Notes: generated from the sequence alone by a model not told the origin. 52,633 nt of DNA from Jannaschia formosa (GCF_003340555.1 NZ_QPLJ01000025.1:1-52633), one strand, 5' to 3'; positions 1 through 8,166 are shown, numbered from the stretch's first letter. Translations and numbers: made by a program.

Positions 1-73
1 GCCCCTTGCCCGTCAGGAAACGCGCGTCCTCGCGCCGCCTGGGGCTCGCCCCGATCCCGGTATCCTTCGGCAT
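1..73 (-). CDS. CoxL-like molybdopterin-binding subunit, N-terminus only
   Basis: The ATG at 73-71 on the minus strand opens a frame reading MPKDTGIGASPRRREDARFL and continuing to the window edge. The RRED-RFLTGKG pattern is the usual start of xanthine dehydrogenase/aerobic CO dehydrogenase large subunits, which bind the molybdopterin-cytosine dinucleotide cofactor. A purine-rich GGGAGAG stretch lies just upstream. It is the last gene seen in the minus-strand operon and follows CoxS after a 365-base gap with repeats. Only 24 codons are visible, so true CO dehydrogenase cannot be told from an aldehyde-oxidising relative. The operon context favours an aldehyde or other hydroxylase. Confidence 0.75.
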   Translation of the reverse strand, partial: MPKDTGIGASPRRREDARFLTGKG

Positions 74-89
74 GTCGTCTCTCTCCCTC

Positions 90-191
90 ATGTGCTCGGG
101 TCCCAGCGGGCCCTGATATGCTCGGGTCCTCGCGGGCCCTGATATGCGCGGGCCGGAAGGCCCTGATATGCTCGGGTCCTCGCGGGCCCTG
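90..191. repeat. Four tandem copies of a 24-26 base unit
   Basis: Starting at 90, 116, 142 and 166, the sequence repeats a unit of the form ATATGCTCGGGTCCTCGCGG followed by GCCCTG. Copies two and four are identical, copy one has small changes and copy three is two bases shorter. Each unit can form a short GGGYCC...GGRCCC-type hairpin. The array sits in the 365-base gap between the coxL-like start and the coxS stop, so it would lie in the operon transcript. No gene is visible elsewhere in 74-438. Confidence 0.8.
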
Positions 192-293
192 ATCTGCCCG
201 GAGGCGGCGCCGCGCGCCTGCCCCCGGATCTCCTGGTCGTCCCGCGCCCGCCCGGGACCGGATCGGACCCGCTCCCCCTTGCCCCGCGTCAGG

Positions 294-337
294 CGGGCGG
301 GGACGGGCGGGTGGGGACGGGCGGGCGGGGACGGGGG
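294..337 (+). repeat. G-run tract with G-quadruplex potential
   Basis: The plus strand carries a run of GGG and GGGG blocks separated by one to three bases (pattern GGGCGGGGACGGGCGGGTGG, partly repeated). There are far more than four G-runs, the minimum for an intramolecular G-quadruplex. Because the flanking genes run on the minus strand, their mRNA would carry the C-rich complement and the G-rich strand would be the template. No function can be read from the sequence. Confidence 0.6.
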
Positions 338-438
338 CGCGGCTCCTCCTCCGCGCCCCCGGAAGGGCCCGGGCGGTGCGGACGCCCGGGCCCCGGCCGG
401 CTGGACGGACGGGAAGACCCCGCCCGACCGGCCCGGCC

Positions 439-933
439 TCACTCGGCAGCCACCGCCGGCGGCGCCACCTCCTGGCCCGACGCCGCCAGCACCGCCTTGA
501 CGATGTTGTGGTAGCCCGTGCAGCGGCAGATGTTGCCCTCGAGATAATGCCGCACCTCGGCCTCCGTCGGCTTCGGGTTCTCCTTGAGCAGCGACGCCGC
601 CGCCATCACCATCCCCGGCGTGCAGAAGCCGCATTGCAGACCGTGATGCTCCCGGAACGCCGCCTGGATCGTGCCGAGGCTCCCATCCGCCTCCGCCATC
701 CCCTCGATCGTCGTCACCTCCGACCCGGCAATGTCCTGCACCAGAACCGAGCACGCCTTCACCGGCGCCCCGTCCACATGCACAAGACAGGCCCCGCACT
801 GGCTGGTGTCGCACCCCACATGCGTCCCCGTCAGCCGCAACCCCTCCCGCAACCACTCCACAAGCAACGTCCGCCCCTCCGAAGACGCACTCCGAAGCTT
901 GCCGTTCACCGTCAAGGTGACTGTCTGTGCCAT
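439..933 (-). CDS. coxS: CoxS-like 2Fe-2S subunit of a molybdenum hydroxylase
   Basis: This 164-residue protein has the full length and cysteine layout of the small iron-sulfur subunit of the xanthine oxidase/CO dehydrogenase family. C41, C46, C49 and C61 form the plant-ferredoxin-type 2Fe-2S site. C101, C104, C136 and C138 (CGFC...CRC) form the second cluster. The role is to carry electrons from the Mo cofactor of the large subunit. It lies 31 bases after the coxG stop and upstream of the coxL-like start, giving gene order G-S-L. No medium FAD subunit (CoxM) is seen between S and L. That gene may lie beyond the edge, or the enzyme may be a type that passes electrons to cytochrome c. Confidence 0.92.
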   Translation of the reverse strand: MAQTVTLTVNGKLRSASSEGRTLLVEWLREGLRLTGTHVGCDTSQCGACLVHVDGAPVKACSVLVQDIAGSEVTTIEGMAEADGSLGTIQAAFREHHGLQCGFCTPGMVMAAASLLKENPKPTEAEVRHYLEGNICRCTGYHNIVKAVLAASGQEVAPPAVAAE

Positions 934-964
934 GTTCTTTCTCCCTGTCGTTCTGTCTGTCGGA

Positions 965-1570
965 TCAGCCGAAGATGCGCTTGAGCCAGCTCTTCTTCTC
1001 GGGCTCGGGCGCGTGCGGCGGCGTCTTGCTGGTGGCTTCGTGGATCGACGGCTCCTTCGCGGGCTCCGGCTTGCGCACGGGGGCGGGGTCGGGAGCCGGG
1101 TCGGAGGCTGCGGCGGCCGGTTCGGCCGCGGAGCCGTCGACCTTCTCCTGGAAGCGGGTGAAGAACTGGTCGGCCATGCGCGCGGCGAAGGCGTCGACCA
1201 CGCGGGCGCCGAGCTGGGCGATCTTGCCGCCCACGGACGCGTCCACGTCGTAGTCGAGCTTCGTGCCCTCGGCTACGGCGGCGAGCGTCACGGTCGCGCC
1301 GCCCTTGGCGAAGCCTGCCGGGCCGCCCTTGCCCTCGCCCGAGAGGTGCAGGGCGTTGGGCGGGTTCTGGTCGTCGATCTGGACCCTTCCCTTGAAGGTC
1401 GCCTTCACCGGGCCGACCTTCTGCGTCACCACGGCGTCGAACCCCTCCTGCGCGGAGCCGGTCAGCTCGGTGCAGCCGGGGATGCTGTCGCGGAGCACCT
1501 CGGGATCCAGAAGCGCGGCATAGACGGTCGCCGGCGGGGCCGCGATGGTTCGTGTTCCGGTCATCTTCAT
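965..1570 (-). CDS. coxG: CoxG-type SRPBCC protein with charged C-terminal tail
   Basis: Residues 1-150 match the CoxG/SRPBCC fold: an N-terminal [12 protein letters not shown] strand, then [12 protein letters not shown] and [11 protein letters not shown] motifs. In oligotrophic CO oxidisers CoxG is linked to membrane recruitment of CO dehydrogenase. The last 50 residues are a Pro/Ala/Glu-rich linker ending in a basic [10 protein letters not shown] segment, which could be a membrane-binding amphipathic end. The gene lies between the MxaJ-like gene (18-base gap) and coxS. A second, shorter CoxG is encoded at 25928-26398. Confidence 0.88.
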   Translation of the reverse strand: MKMTGTRTIAAPPATVYAALLDPEVLRDSIPGCTELTGSAQEGFDAVVTQKVGPVKATFKGRVQIDDQNPPNALHLSGEGKGGPAGFAKGGATVTLAAVAEGTKLDYDVDASVGGKIAQLGARVVDAFAARMADQFFTRFQEKVDGSAAEPAAAASDPAPDPAPVRKPEPAKEPSIHEATSKTPPHAPEPEKKSWLKRIFG

Positions 1571-1588
1571 CGGGTGGTTCCCCTCTTT

Positions 1589-2509
1589 TCAGCGGTTCGG
1601 CGGCAGATGCGTGACGCCGTAGGCGGCGTGGATCGCGGCGATGCGGCCGTCGTCCAGCGCGGCCCAGATCGCGTCGTCCACCGCATAGGCAAGGGGACGG
1701 TAGGCGAAATGGATGCCGACGCCCAGTTCCCATCTGCCGACGGCGAAGCCGGGCAGGGGCGGGACGTGGACGCCCGTCTCCGCCGGGTCGGCGTGATATT
1801 CAAGCTGGGCGCGGGGCCCCATCGCGGCCATCACCTCGCCCGCGTTCAGGGACGCCATCGCCTCGGCCATCGTGGGGTGGCGCCGGACCTGGTCGCGCAA
1901 CTGCCCGCCCGGGAAGGCGCCGAGATAGAAGTCGGCGATCGAGTCGTTCTCGACGGCCACGGTGTCGAAGCGGAAATAGGGCGGCGTCGGCGGGTCTTCG
2001 GGATATTCCGACAGGCCGTAGGCGATGGCGATCTCTTCGGCGGCGTACTGGCCGGTGAAGACGACCTGCTCGACCCGGCAGGCGAAGCGGGCGTCGTAGG
2101 GGACCCGCATCATGATGTTGGACACGCCCCCGCCGGTGACGGGTCCTTGCCAGATGTTGTTGCGCAGGTCGGCATCCAGCGTCTCGGCGGCATCGACCAG
2201 CTTGATGCGGGCCTCGACGCCCAGGCTGTCGGCGATCAGGCGGGCGATGTCGACGTCGATGCCGGTGGGCTCGCCCTCCTCCATCCACGAATAGGGGGGG
2301 AAGTCCTCGTAGACGGCGATGGTGATGTAGCCGCGCTCCTGGATCGCGTCGATGTCCTGACCGACGATGTCGCGGCTGGCGTTCTGCGGCCTGGCCTGGG
2401 GGATGTGGTCCGCACAGGGGTCCTGCGCGGCCGCGCCGCCGGGCATGGCCGAGAGGGCCAGCAGCAGGGCCGCGAGACGGCGCCATGGTGTCCGGCGGCG
2501 CAGGGTCAC
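1589..2509 (-). CDS. MxaJ/XoxJ-like periplasmic binding protein of quinoprotein systems
   Basis: The 306-residue protein has a signal peptide (RRRTPWRRL, a hydrophobic stretch, cut after AAAQ) and a family 3 solute-binding fold. Features include ITIAVYEDFPPYSW, GIDVDIARLIADSLG and a late MGPRAQLEYHA segment. Its best fit is the quinoprotein dehydrogenase-associated binding proteins (MoxJ/XoxJ type), thought to help mature or activate PQQ dehydrogenases rather than to import a solute. The start is taken as GTG at 2509 because it overlaps the pedF stop (GTGA) and gives a complete signal peptide. An internal ATG at 2486 would remove its basic N-region. Confidence 0.85.
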   Translation of the reverse strand: MTLRRRTPWRRLAALLLALSAMPGGAAAQDPCADHIPQARPQNASRDIVGQDIDAIQERGYITIAVYEDFPPYSWMEEGEPTGIDVDIARLIADSLGVEARIKLVDAAETLDADLRNNIWQGPVTGGGVSNIMMRVPYDARFACRVEQVVFTGQYAAEEIAIAYGLSEYPEDPPTPPYFRFDTVAVENDSIADFYLGAFPGGQLRDQVRRHPTMAEAMASLNAGEVMAAMGPRAQLEYHADPAETGVHVPPLPGFAVGRWELGVGIHFAYRPLAYAVDDAIWAALDDGRIAAIHAAYGVTHLPPNR

Positions 2510-3174
2510 TTCGCGGCGGACAGTCCGATGGTCAGCACCTCGGCGGCCGCCTGCGCATCGTCGCCGGCTTCAAGGATGTTGGCCGCGCGCCATGCCGCGC
2601 TGTCCGCAATGGGCGCGCCCGACAGGGTCTCGATTCCCGAGGCGATCTCGCGCAGGCGGGCGGCGGTCGCGCCGGTGTCGGCCGAGCCGTCGGCGAGCGC
2701 GTCGCGCAGGTCCGAAAGCTCCGGCGTGGCCTCGGTCATCGCGTGATCGTCGGGCCGCGTCTCGATATAGGTGCGGATCGCCCAGGCGGCTTCCTGTCCG
2801 AGAAGTTCGCCGAAGGCGGGCATCTTGGTGATGCCGTTCTGGGTGTATCCGTCGCGGAACCGCTCCACATACCATTCGTCGCCGTATTCCTCGGCCTCGA
2901 GGAAGCGCAGGTCGGGGGCGAGCCCGCCGGACACGCCCTCGAGCCCGTGGCAGCGCGCGCAGTTCTGGTTGTAGCCCGAGGCGCCGACGCGGATGGCCTC
3001 GGCCCAGACCTCGTCGCCGGCGGCCTCGGCGCGGTAGGGGTTCTCGGTCAGCCATTCCTCGCCCACCGCCGGGAGGGTGGAGGTGTCGACGGCCTGCGGG
3101 GCCACGTCGCCATGGGCGTGGGCCAGGCCCGCGACGGCGAGCGTCGCGACGAGGACGGTGCTGCGAATGGTCAT
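2506..3174 (-). CDS. pedF: Cytochrome c-550 of the PedF type
   Basis: This is a 222-residue secreted c-type cytochrome with a signal peptide ending near AHAHG and the PedF-like start HGDVAPQAVDTS. One heme-binding motif, CARCH (C72, C75, H76), is present, and a Met in TKMPAF is the likely distal ligand. In Pseudomonas ped clusters this cytochrome takes electrons from PQQ ethanol dehydrogenase. The C-terminal third is a helical extension beyond the heme domain. It is the first gene of the minus-strand operon and overlaps the next gene by four bases. Confidence 0.88.
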   Translation of the reverse strand: MTIRSTVLVATLAVAGLAHAHGDVAPQAVDTSTLPAVGEEWLTENPYRAEAAGDEVWAEAIRVGASGYNQNCARCHGLEGVSGGLAPDLRFLEAEEYGDEWYVERFRDGYTQNGITKMPAFGELLGQEAAWAIRTYIETRPDDHAMTEATPELSDLRDALADGSADTGATAARLREIASGIETLSGAPIADSAAWRAANILEAGDDAQAAAEVLTIGLSAAK

Positions 3175-3315
3175 CTTTCCCTCCCGGTTGATGGGTCAGG
3201 GGTAGGTCAGCGGGGCCCGGGGCCGCCATTGGACTTTAGGTGCAGATCGCCGGGATGGGGCCTGCGACCAAGGTCGCGATGGCCCGTCGGGGGCGCCGCC
3301 GACAAGCTTCCCGCC
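3175..3315. promoter_or_regulatory. Divergent promoter region with inverted repeat GCGACC-AA-GGTCGC
   Basis: This 141-base region separates pedF (minus) from the PQQ-associated ABC genes (plus). At 3264-3277 it holds a 6-base inverted repeat around AA. Its core GACCAAGGTC (3266-3275) recurs exactly at 10281-10290 upstream of the alcohol dehydrogenase. That makes it a candidate operator for the response regulator encoded at 14040. Assignment as an operator is inference. Confidence 0.4.
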
Positions 3316-4482
3316 ATGGGAGGAACCTCGCTTTTCGCGCCGCTTCTGGCGGCCTTCTGCCTCGCGTGGCCTGCGGGCGCCGTCGAGGTCCGGGTGCACC
3401 ACCTGACCGTCGAGGTGCCGCCGCCTCCGATCCTGTCGGAGCTGGAGACCCGGCCCGAGGGGCTGGGCGCCGACGGCGCGCGGCTGGGCCGCGACGACAA
3501 CGCCACCACGGGGCGCTTCCTCGGCCAGACCTACGAGCTGGAGGTATCGACGGTCGATGTCGACGGCGACATCGCCGCCGCCGCCCGCGCGGCCCTGGCC
3601 GAGACGCCCTTCCTGATCGTCGACGGGCCGACCGAGGCGCTGCTGGCCATCGCCGACCTGCCGGAGGCGCAGGGCGCGCTGATCTTCAACGTCTCCGAAG
3701 GCGATCCCGCGCTGCGCGACGCCTCCTGCCGGGCCAACCTGCTCCATACCGTGCCTTCGACCGCCATGCGGACAGACGCGCTGGCGCAGTTCCTTGTCCT
3801 GCGCCGCTGGGACGACCTGGTGCTGGTCGAGGGCGAGCACGCCGCCGACGCCGCCTATGCCGCCGCGCTGGAACGCAGCCTCGCCAAGTTCGGGCTGCGG
3901 CTGTCGGACCGCAAGACATGGGCCTTCGACGCCGACATGCGCCGCAACGCCAACGCCGAGGTGCCGCTGTTCACCCAGGGCTTCGGCGACTACGACGCGC
4001 TGCTGGTCGCCGACGAGCTGGGCGATTTCGGTCGCTACCTTCTCTACAACACCTGGGAGCCGCGGCCCGTCGCCGGCTCCGAGGGGCTCACGGCCCAGAC
4101 TTGGGCGCCCGTCGTGGAGCAATGGGGCGCGGTGCAGCTCCAGAACCGCTTCACGGAGCTTGCGGATCGGGGGATGGAGCCGGTCGATTGGGCCGCCTGG
4201 GCCGCGACCCGCAGCATCGGCGAGGCCGTCACCCGCACCGGCGCCGCCGACCCGGCCGCGATCCGCGCCTTCCTGCTGTCGGACGCCTTCGAACTGGCGG
4301 GCTTCAAGGGCCGCCCGCTGACCTTCCGCGCCTGGAACGGCCAGCTGCGCCAGCCGATCCCGCTGGTCCATCCCCGCGCGCTGGTCGCCTCGGCCCCGCT
4401 GGAGGGCTTCCTGCATCAGCGCACCGAGCTCGACACGCTGGGGCTGGATGAACCCGAATCCGCCTGCACCGCCTTCCGATAG
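3316..4482 (+). CDS. PQQ-associated ABC system substrate-binding protein
   Basis: The 388-residue protein has a clear signal peptide (MGGTSLFAPLLAAFCLAWPAGA) and a periplasmic-binding fold resembling branched-chain amino acid receptors. It belongs, by order and content, to the PQQ-dependent alcohol dehydrogenase-associated set (binding protein, beta-propeller, ATPase, permease). The start ATG at 3316 is chosen for the signal peptide; the open frame further upstream is unlikely to be coding. What it binds is unknown. The ATPase and permease later in the operon look like an exporter, so this protein may not act as a classic importer receptor. Confidence 0.85.
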   Translation: MGGTSLFAPLLAAFCLAWPAGAVEVRVHHLTVEVPPPPILSELETRPEGLGADGARLGRDDNATTGRFLGQTYELEVSTVDVDGDIAAAARAALAETPFLIVDGPTEALLAIADLPEAQGALIFNVSEGDPALRDASCRANLLHTVPSTAMRTDALAQFLVLRRWDDLVLVEGEHAADAAYAAALERSLAKFGLRLSDRKTWAFDADMRRNANAEVPLFTQGFGDYDALLVADELGDFGRYLLYNTWEPRPVAGSEGLTAQTWAPVVEQWGAVQLQNRFTELADRGMEPVDWAAWAATRSIGEAVTRTGAADPAAIRAFLLSDAFELAGFKGRPLTFRAWNGQLRQPIPLVHPRALVASAPLEGFLHQRTELDTLGLDEPESACTAFR

Positions 4483-4491
4483 GAGACCCGA

Positions 4492-5451
4492 ATGCTTCGC
4501 GCCTGCCTCATCGCGCTCTGCGCCGTATCGCCCGCCGCCGCCGACGAGATCTGGGTCAGCAACGAGAAGGACGACACGATCAGCGTCATCGACATCGAGA
4601 CGCTGGAGGTCGTGCGCACCATCCCCGTCGGCGCGCGTCCCCGCGGGATCACCTTCTCGAAGGATCATTCGGTGCTCTACCTCTGCGCCTCCGACGACGA
4701 CGCGGTGCAGGTGATCGACCCCGAGACGGGCGAGATCCTGCACGACCTGCCTTCCGGCGAGGACCCCGAGCAGTTCGTCCTGCATCCCGACGACCGGCAT
4801 CTCTACATCGCCAACGAGGACGACGCGATCACCACCGTCGTCGACACCGAGACGCGGAGGGTCGTCGCCCAGATCGACGTCGGGATCGAGCCCGAGGGGA
4901 TGGCCGTCTCGCCCGACGGCAAGATCGCCATCACCACCTCCGAGACGACCAACATGGCGCATTGGATCGACACCGGGACGCAGCAGCTCTTCGCCAACAC
5001 GCTGGTCGATTCGCGCCCCCGCCATGCCGAGTTCGTCAAGGAGGGGAGCGAGCTCTGGGTTTCGTCCGAGATCGGAGGCACCGTGACGGTCTTCGACGTG
5101 GCCACGCAGGCCGAGAAGGCCAAAATCGACTTCGAGGTGCAGGGCGTGCATCCCGACCGGGTGCAGCCTGTGGGCTTCGAGTTCGCCAATGGCGACAGCC
5201 ATGCCTTCGTCGCGCTCGGGCCGTCGAACCACGTCGCGGTCGTCAACGCCGAGACCTACGAGGTCGAGGACTACATCCTCGTCGGCCGCCGCGTCTGGCA
5301 CATGGAGTTCAACCGCGACCGCTCGTTGCTCTTCACCACGAACGGCGTCTCGGGCGACGTGACCGTGATCGACGTCGCCGCGCGCGAGCCGGTCAAGACG
5401 ATCAAGGTCGGCCGCTTCCCCTGGGGCGCCGCCTTCCGCCCGACCGACTGA
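4492..5451 (+). CDS. PQQ-associated YVTN beta-propeller protein
   Basis: A 17-residue signal peptide (MLRACLIALCAVSPAAA) precedes about seven repeats of the type DEIWVSNEKDDTISVIDIET, typical of YVTN/NHL-like seven-blade propellers. Such a propeller is a regular member of PQQ-dependent alcohol catabolism clusters, though its job is not established; a scaffold or chaperone role in the periplasm is plausible. It begins 9 bases after the binding-protein gene, behind an AGGAGACC ribosome site, and is followed by the small secreted protein. Confidence 0.88.
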   Translation: MLRACLIALCAVSPAAADEIWVSNEKDDTISVIDIETLEVVRTIPVGARPRGITFSKDHSVLYLCASDDDAVQVIDPETGEILHDLPSGEDPEQFVLHPDDRHLYIANEDDAITTVVDTETRRVVAQIDVGIEPEGMAVSPDGKIAITTSETTNMAHWIDTGTQQLFANTLVDSRPRHAEFVKEGSELWVSSEIGGTVTVFDVATQAEKAKIDFEVQGVHPDRVQPVGFEFANGDSHAFVALGPSNHVAVVNAETYEVEDYILVGRRVWHMEFNRDRSLLFTTNGVSGDVTVIDVAAREPVKTIKVGRFPWGAAFRPTD

Positions 5452-5463
5452 AAGGACAGACCG

Positions 5464-5886
5464 ATGATCCGCATCCTTCCGCTCGCGCTGGTCATGGCGC
5501 TTCCCGCAGGCGCGCATGAGCTGGGCCTCGCCGGCCTGCTGTCCTCGGGCAACAAGCAGGACCTGCCGCCGATCACCCTGTCCGCGGGCATGCCGCTGGC
5601 CGACGCCCCCTGGGTCCTGAAATCCGGCACCTACTACGAGTTCGAGATCGAGGCCGACGGCAGCCAGGAGCTCGCTTTGGTCGGATCGGAGTTCTTCCGT
5701 GCCATCTGGATCGACGAGATCGTCGTCGAGGGGCTGGAGATCCGGCCGCTCGGCCTCGATTCGGTGGAGTTCGACGAGGCCGGGGTGATGGAAGTCGGCT
5801 TCATCGCGATCAAACCGGGCAGCTACAGCTTGAGCGTCCCCGGTTCGACCGGCGAGTCGCAGCGGCTTTCGATCACGATCGAGTAG
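5464..5886 (+). CDS. Small secreted protein of the PQQ-associated operon
   Basis: The 140-residue protein has a short signal peptide ending at PAGAHE, then a beta-rich body with no cysteines and no clear metal motif. A segment SGTYYEFEIEADGS and a final SYSLSVPGS recall cupredoxin-like or immunoglobulin-like sandwiches, but the copper ligands are absent. It is held between the propeller and ATPase genes with gaps of 12 and 6 bases, so it is part of the same transcript. I do not recognise a specific family. Confidence 0.75.
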   Translation: MIRILPLALVMALPAGAHELGLAGLLSSGNKQDLPPITLSAGMPLADAPWVLKSGTYYEFEIEADGSQELALVGSEFFRAIWIDEIVVEGLEIRPLGLDSVEFDEAGVMEVGFIAIKPGSYSLSVPGSTGESQRLSITIE

Positions 5887-5892
5887 GGACGC

Positions 5893-6606
5893 GTGACGCT
5901 CTCGGTCGAGGACCTGACCTATGCCTATGGCGAGAAGCGGGCGCTGGACGGCGTCAGCTTCGCGGCGCCGGCGGGCCGGTTCACGGCGCTGCTCGGGCCG
6001 AACGGGGCGGGCAAGTCGACGCTCTTCGCACTGCTTGCGGGCCTCTTGCGTCCGGGGTCGGGCCGGGTCGCGGTCGCGGGGCACGACATGGCGCGCGCGT
6101 CCCGCGCGGCGCTGGCCGGAATGGGCATCGTGTTCCAGCAGCCGACGCTCGACCTCGATCTCAGCGTGCGCCAGAACCTCGGCTACTTCGCCGCCCTCCG
6201 CGGGCTCGCCGGTCGCGAGGCGCGCACCCGGATCGACGCGGCGCTCGACCGGCTGGAGATGCGGGAGCGGGCGGGCGAGAAGGTCCGCGCCCTGAACGGC
6301 GGCCACCGCCGCCGGACCGAGATCGCCCGCGCGCTGCTGCATCACCCTTCGGTCCTTCTGCTCGACGAGCCGACGGTGGGGCTCGACGCGGCGTCCCGTG
6401 CCGCGATCACCGCCCATGTCCACGACCTGGCCCGCGAGGGGCTGGCCGTGCTCTGGGCGACGCATCTGACCGACGAGGTCGGGGCGGCGGACCATCTCGT
6501 GGTCCTGCACCGGGGCGAGAAGCTGGCCGATGGCGGCGTGGCCGAGGTCACGCGGGGGGCGCCCCTGTCGGACTGGTTCCTCGCGGCGACGGGGAAGGCG
6601 TCGTGA
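5893..6606 (+). CDS. PQQ-associated ABC transporter ATPase
   Basis: This 237-residue nucleotide-binding subunit has Walker A GPNGAGKS (about residue 37), a Q-loop in VFQQPT, an unusual signature LNGGHRRR in place of LSGGQ, and Walker B LLLDEP followed by D. The altered signature is as expected for the PQQ-associated branch of the DrrA/NatA exporter ATPases. It starts at GTG (5893) after a GGGAC site, and its stop overlaps the permease start as GTGA. It should energise the permease encoded next. Confidence 0.9.
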   Translation: MTLSVEDLTYAYGEKRALDGVSFAAPAGRFTALLGPNGAGKSTLFALLAGLLRPGSGRVAVAGHDMARASRAALAGMGIVFQQPTLDLDLSVRQNLGYFAALRGLAGREARTRIDAALDRLEMRERAGEKVRALNGGHRRRTEIARALLHHPSVLLLDEPTVGLDAASRAAITAHVHDLAREGLAVLWATHLTDEVGAADHLVVLHRGEKLADGGVAEVTRGAPLSDWFLAATGKAS

Positions 6607-7388
6607 GAGCCGCGCTGATCGCGCTCCGCGCCGTCGTCGCCCGCGAGGCGCTGCGCTTCGTCCACCAGCGGGAACGCTTCGTCGCCGCGCTGGTGCGCCC
6701 GCTGGTCTGGCTGCTGGTCTTCGCGGCGGGCTTCCGCGCGGCGCTGGGCCTGTCGATCACGCCGCCCTACCAGACCTATATCACCTACGAGACCTACATC
6801 GTCCCGGGCCTGTTGGGCATGATCCTTCTGTTCAACGGGATGCAATCGTCGCTGAGCCTCGTCTACGACCGCGAGATGGGATCGATGAAGGTGCTGCTGA
6901 CGGCGCCGCTGCCGCGCTGGTGGCTGCTTCTGGCGAAGCTGATGGGTTCGACGGCGATCTCGGTGCTGCAGGCCTATGTCTTCCTCGCCATCGCCGCGGC
7001 CTTCGGCATCGTGCTGCCGCTCTGGGGCTATGTCGCAGCACTTCCGGCGTTGGTCCTCGCGGGGCTGATGCTGGGCGCGCTGGGACTCGCATTGTCCTCC
7101 TTCATCCGGCAGCTCGAGAACTTCGCGGGCGTGATGAACTTCGTGATCTTCCCGATGTTCTTCCTGTCCTCGGCGCTCTACCCGCTGTGGAAGATGGCGG
7201 AATCGTCGGAGCTTCTGCACGACATCTGCGCCGCGAACCCCTTCACCCACGCGGTCGAGCTGATCCGCTTCGCGCTCTATCTCGACTGGAACGGCTGGGC
7301 GCTGCTCTGGACCTCGCTCGCCATGCTGGCCTTCGGGGCGCTGGCTCTCTGGGGCTACGACCCGGCGCGGGGGATGAGGCGGGGCTGA
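6603..7388 (+). CDS. pedC: ABC-2 type permease of the PedC family
   Basis: The 261-residue integral membrane protein has six or so hydrophobic spans and the ABC-2 pattern (SITPPYQTYITYETYIVPGL, LYPLWKMAE, NPFTHAVELIRFALY). It matches the alcohol ABC permease named PedC in Pseudomonas putida phenylethanol catabolism. ABC-2 permeases generally export lipids, drugs or polysaccharides, so the transported compound here may be a product or cofactor. It starts at GTG, overlapping the ATPase stop by four bases, and is the last gene of the five-gene run. Confidence 0.88.
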   Translation: MRAALIALRAVVAREALRFVHQRERFVAALVRPLVWLLVFAAGFRAALGLSITPPYQTYITYETYIVPGLLGMILLFNGMQSSLSLVYDREMGSMKVLLTAPLPRWWLLLAKLMGSTAISVLQAYVFLAIAAAFGIVLPLWGYVAALPALVLAGLMLGALGLALSSFIRQLENFAGVMNFVIFPMFFLSSALYPLWKMAESSELLHDICAANPFTHAVELIRFALYLDWNGWALLWTSLAMLAFGALALWGYDPARGMRRG

Positions 7389-7524
7389 GCGCGCCGGACC
7401 CGCGCCCCGGCGCGGCACTGGGTCGGGCGAATTCGCGGGATGGCGCGCTGGACAGGGTGCGATGCGACGTCGCATGCTTCGGCGCGGTGGCCGGTGCAGG
7501 GCCGCCCGCGATGGGACTGGTGCG

Positions 7525-8166
7525 ATGTTGAGATCCGTATTGACGGCGTTCGCCGTGCTGTGCGCGGCGACGGCTGCGGCCGCGTCGACCGTGCGTTATT
7601 CGCTCGACGTCAATCCGCTCGAGCTGGTCGAGACGCGCTACCGGCCGACCGGGGATGGCGGGTACGAGATCGCCGAGATCCGGACGCGGTCGCTCAGCGG
7701 GGATTTCGACTTCTTCATCGAGTTCGACGCCTCCGCGATGCCGGCTCTTGTCCGTGACCGGACGCTGACCTTTCGCACCGAGGGCGGGCTGCCGAGGGGT
7801 CTGCCCCTGGTCACCGACATCACGCGCAACTGCTGCTTCATCGAGGGGCGGATGACCTTCGACGCGGCCTACCGTGTGACCGACTGGGAGATCTACTACG
7901 CCGACGACCATCCCCACGTCTTCTACAGCCGGGACGAGGTCCGGCAATACGACGTCTTCGGCGGCTGGAGCACGGAGCATGACGGCCATTCCATCGTCGA
8001 GGGCAGTCTTCGCGGCCCCTTCCTGTGGGAGATCGCGGGTGATCTGCCGCGGCGGATGGCGCCGGTGCCGGTGCCACTCGCCGGGTCGCTGACGATGTTG
8101 GGCGGGGCGCTGGCGGGGCTTGCGCTGTGGCGCAGGTGGCGGGGGTCCGGTCCCCGCCGATCCTGA
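7525..8166 (+). CDS. Secreted protein with PEP-CTERM-like C-terminal anchor
   Basis: The start at ATG 7525 gives a 213-residue protein with signal peptide MLRSVLTAFAVLCAATAAAA. The body is beta-rich with one CC pair (RNCCFIEG). The C-terminus has the tripartite layout of sorting signals: PVPVPLAGS, a hydrophobic helix (LTMLGGALAGLALW), then basic RRWRG. This resembles the VPLPA-CTERM form common in Rhodobacteraceae, processed by exosortase-type enzymes. An upstream in-frame ATG at 7462 would add an implausible Arg-rich leader. It is convergent with the ATPase gene at 8210. The function of the body is unknown. Confidence 0.7.
   Translation: MLRSVLTAFAVLCAATAAAASTVRYSLDVNPLELVETRYRPTGDGGYEIAEIRTRSLSGDFDFFIEFDASAMPALVRDRTLTFRTEGGLPRGLPLVTDITRNCCFIEGRMTFDAAYRVTDWEIYYADDHPHVFYSRDEVRQYDVFGGWSTEHDGHSIVEGSLRGPFLWEIAGDLPRRMAPVPVPLAGSLTMLGGALAGLALWRRWRGSGPRRS

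Noticed and set aside
671-2746. Very long plus-strand open frame opposite coxS, coxG and the MxaJ-like gene
   Set aside because: Low-complexity, Arg/Gly-rich translation without motifs; it is the antisense of well-supported genes in G+C-rich DNA.
3196-6510. 1104-codon minus-strand open frame opposite the PQQ-associated ABC genes
   Set aside because: The translation is His/Arg/Asp-rich shadow sequence; the plus-strand genes have signal peptides, Walker motifs and overlaps.
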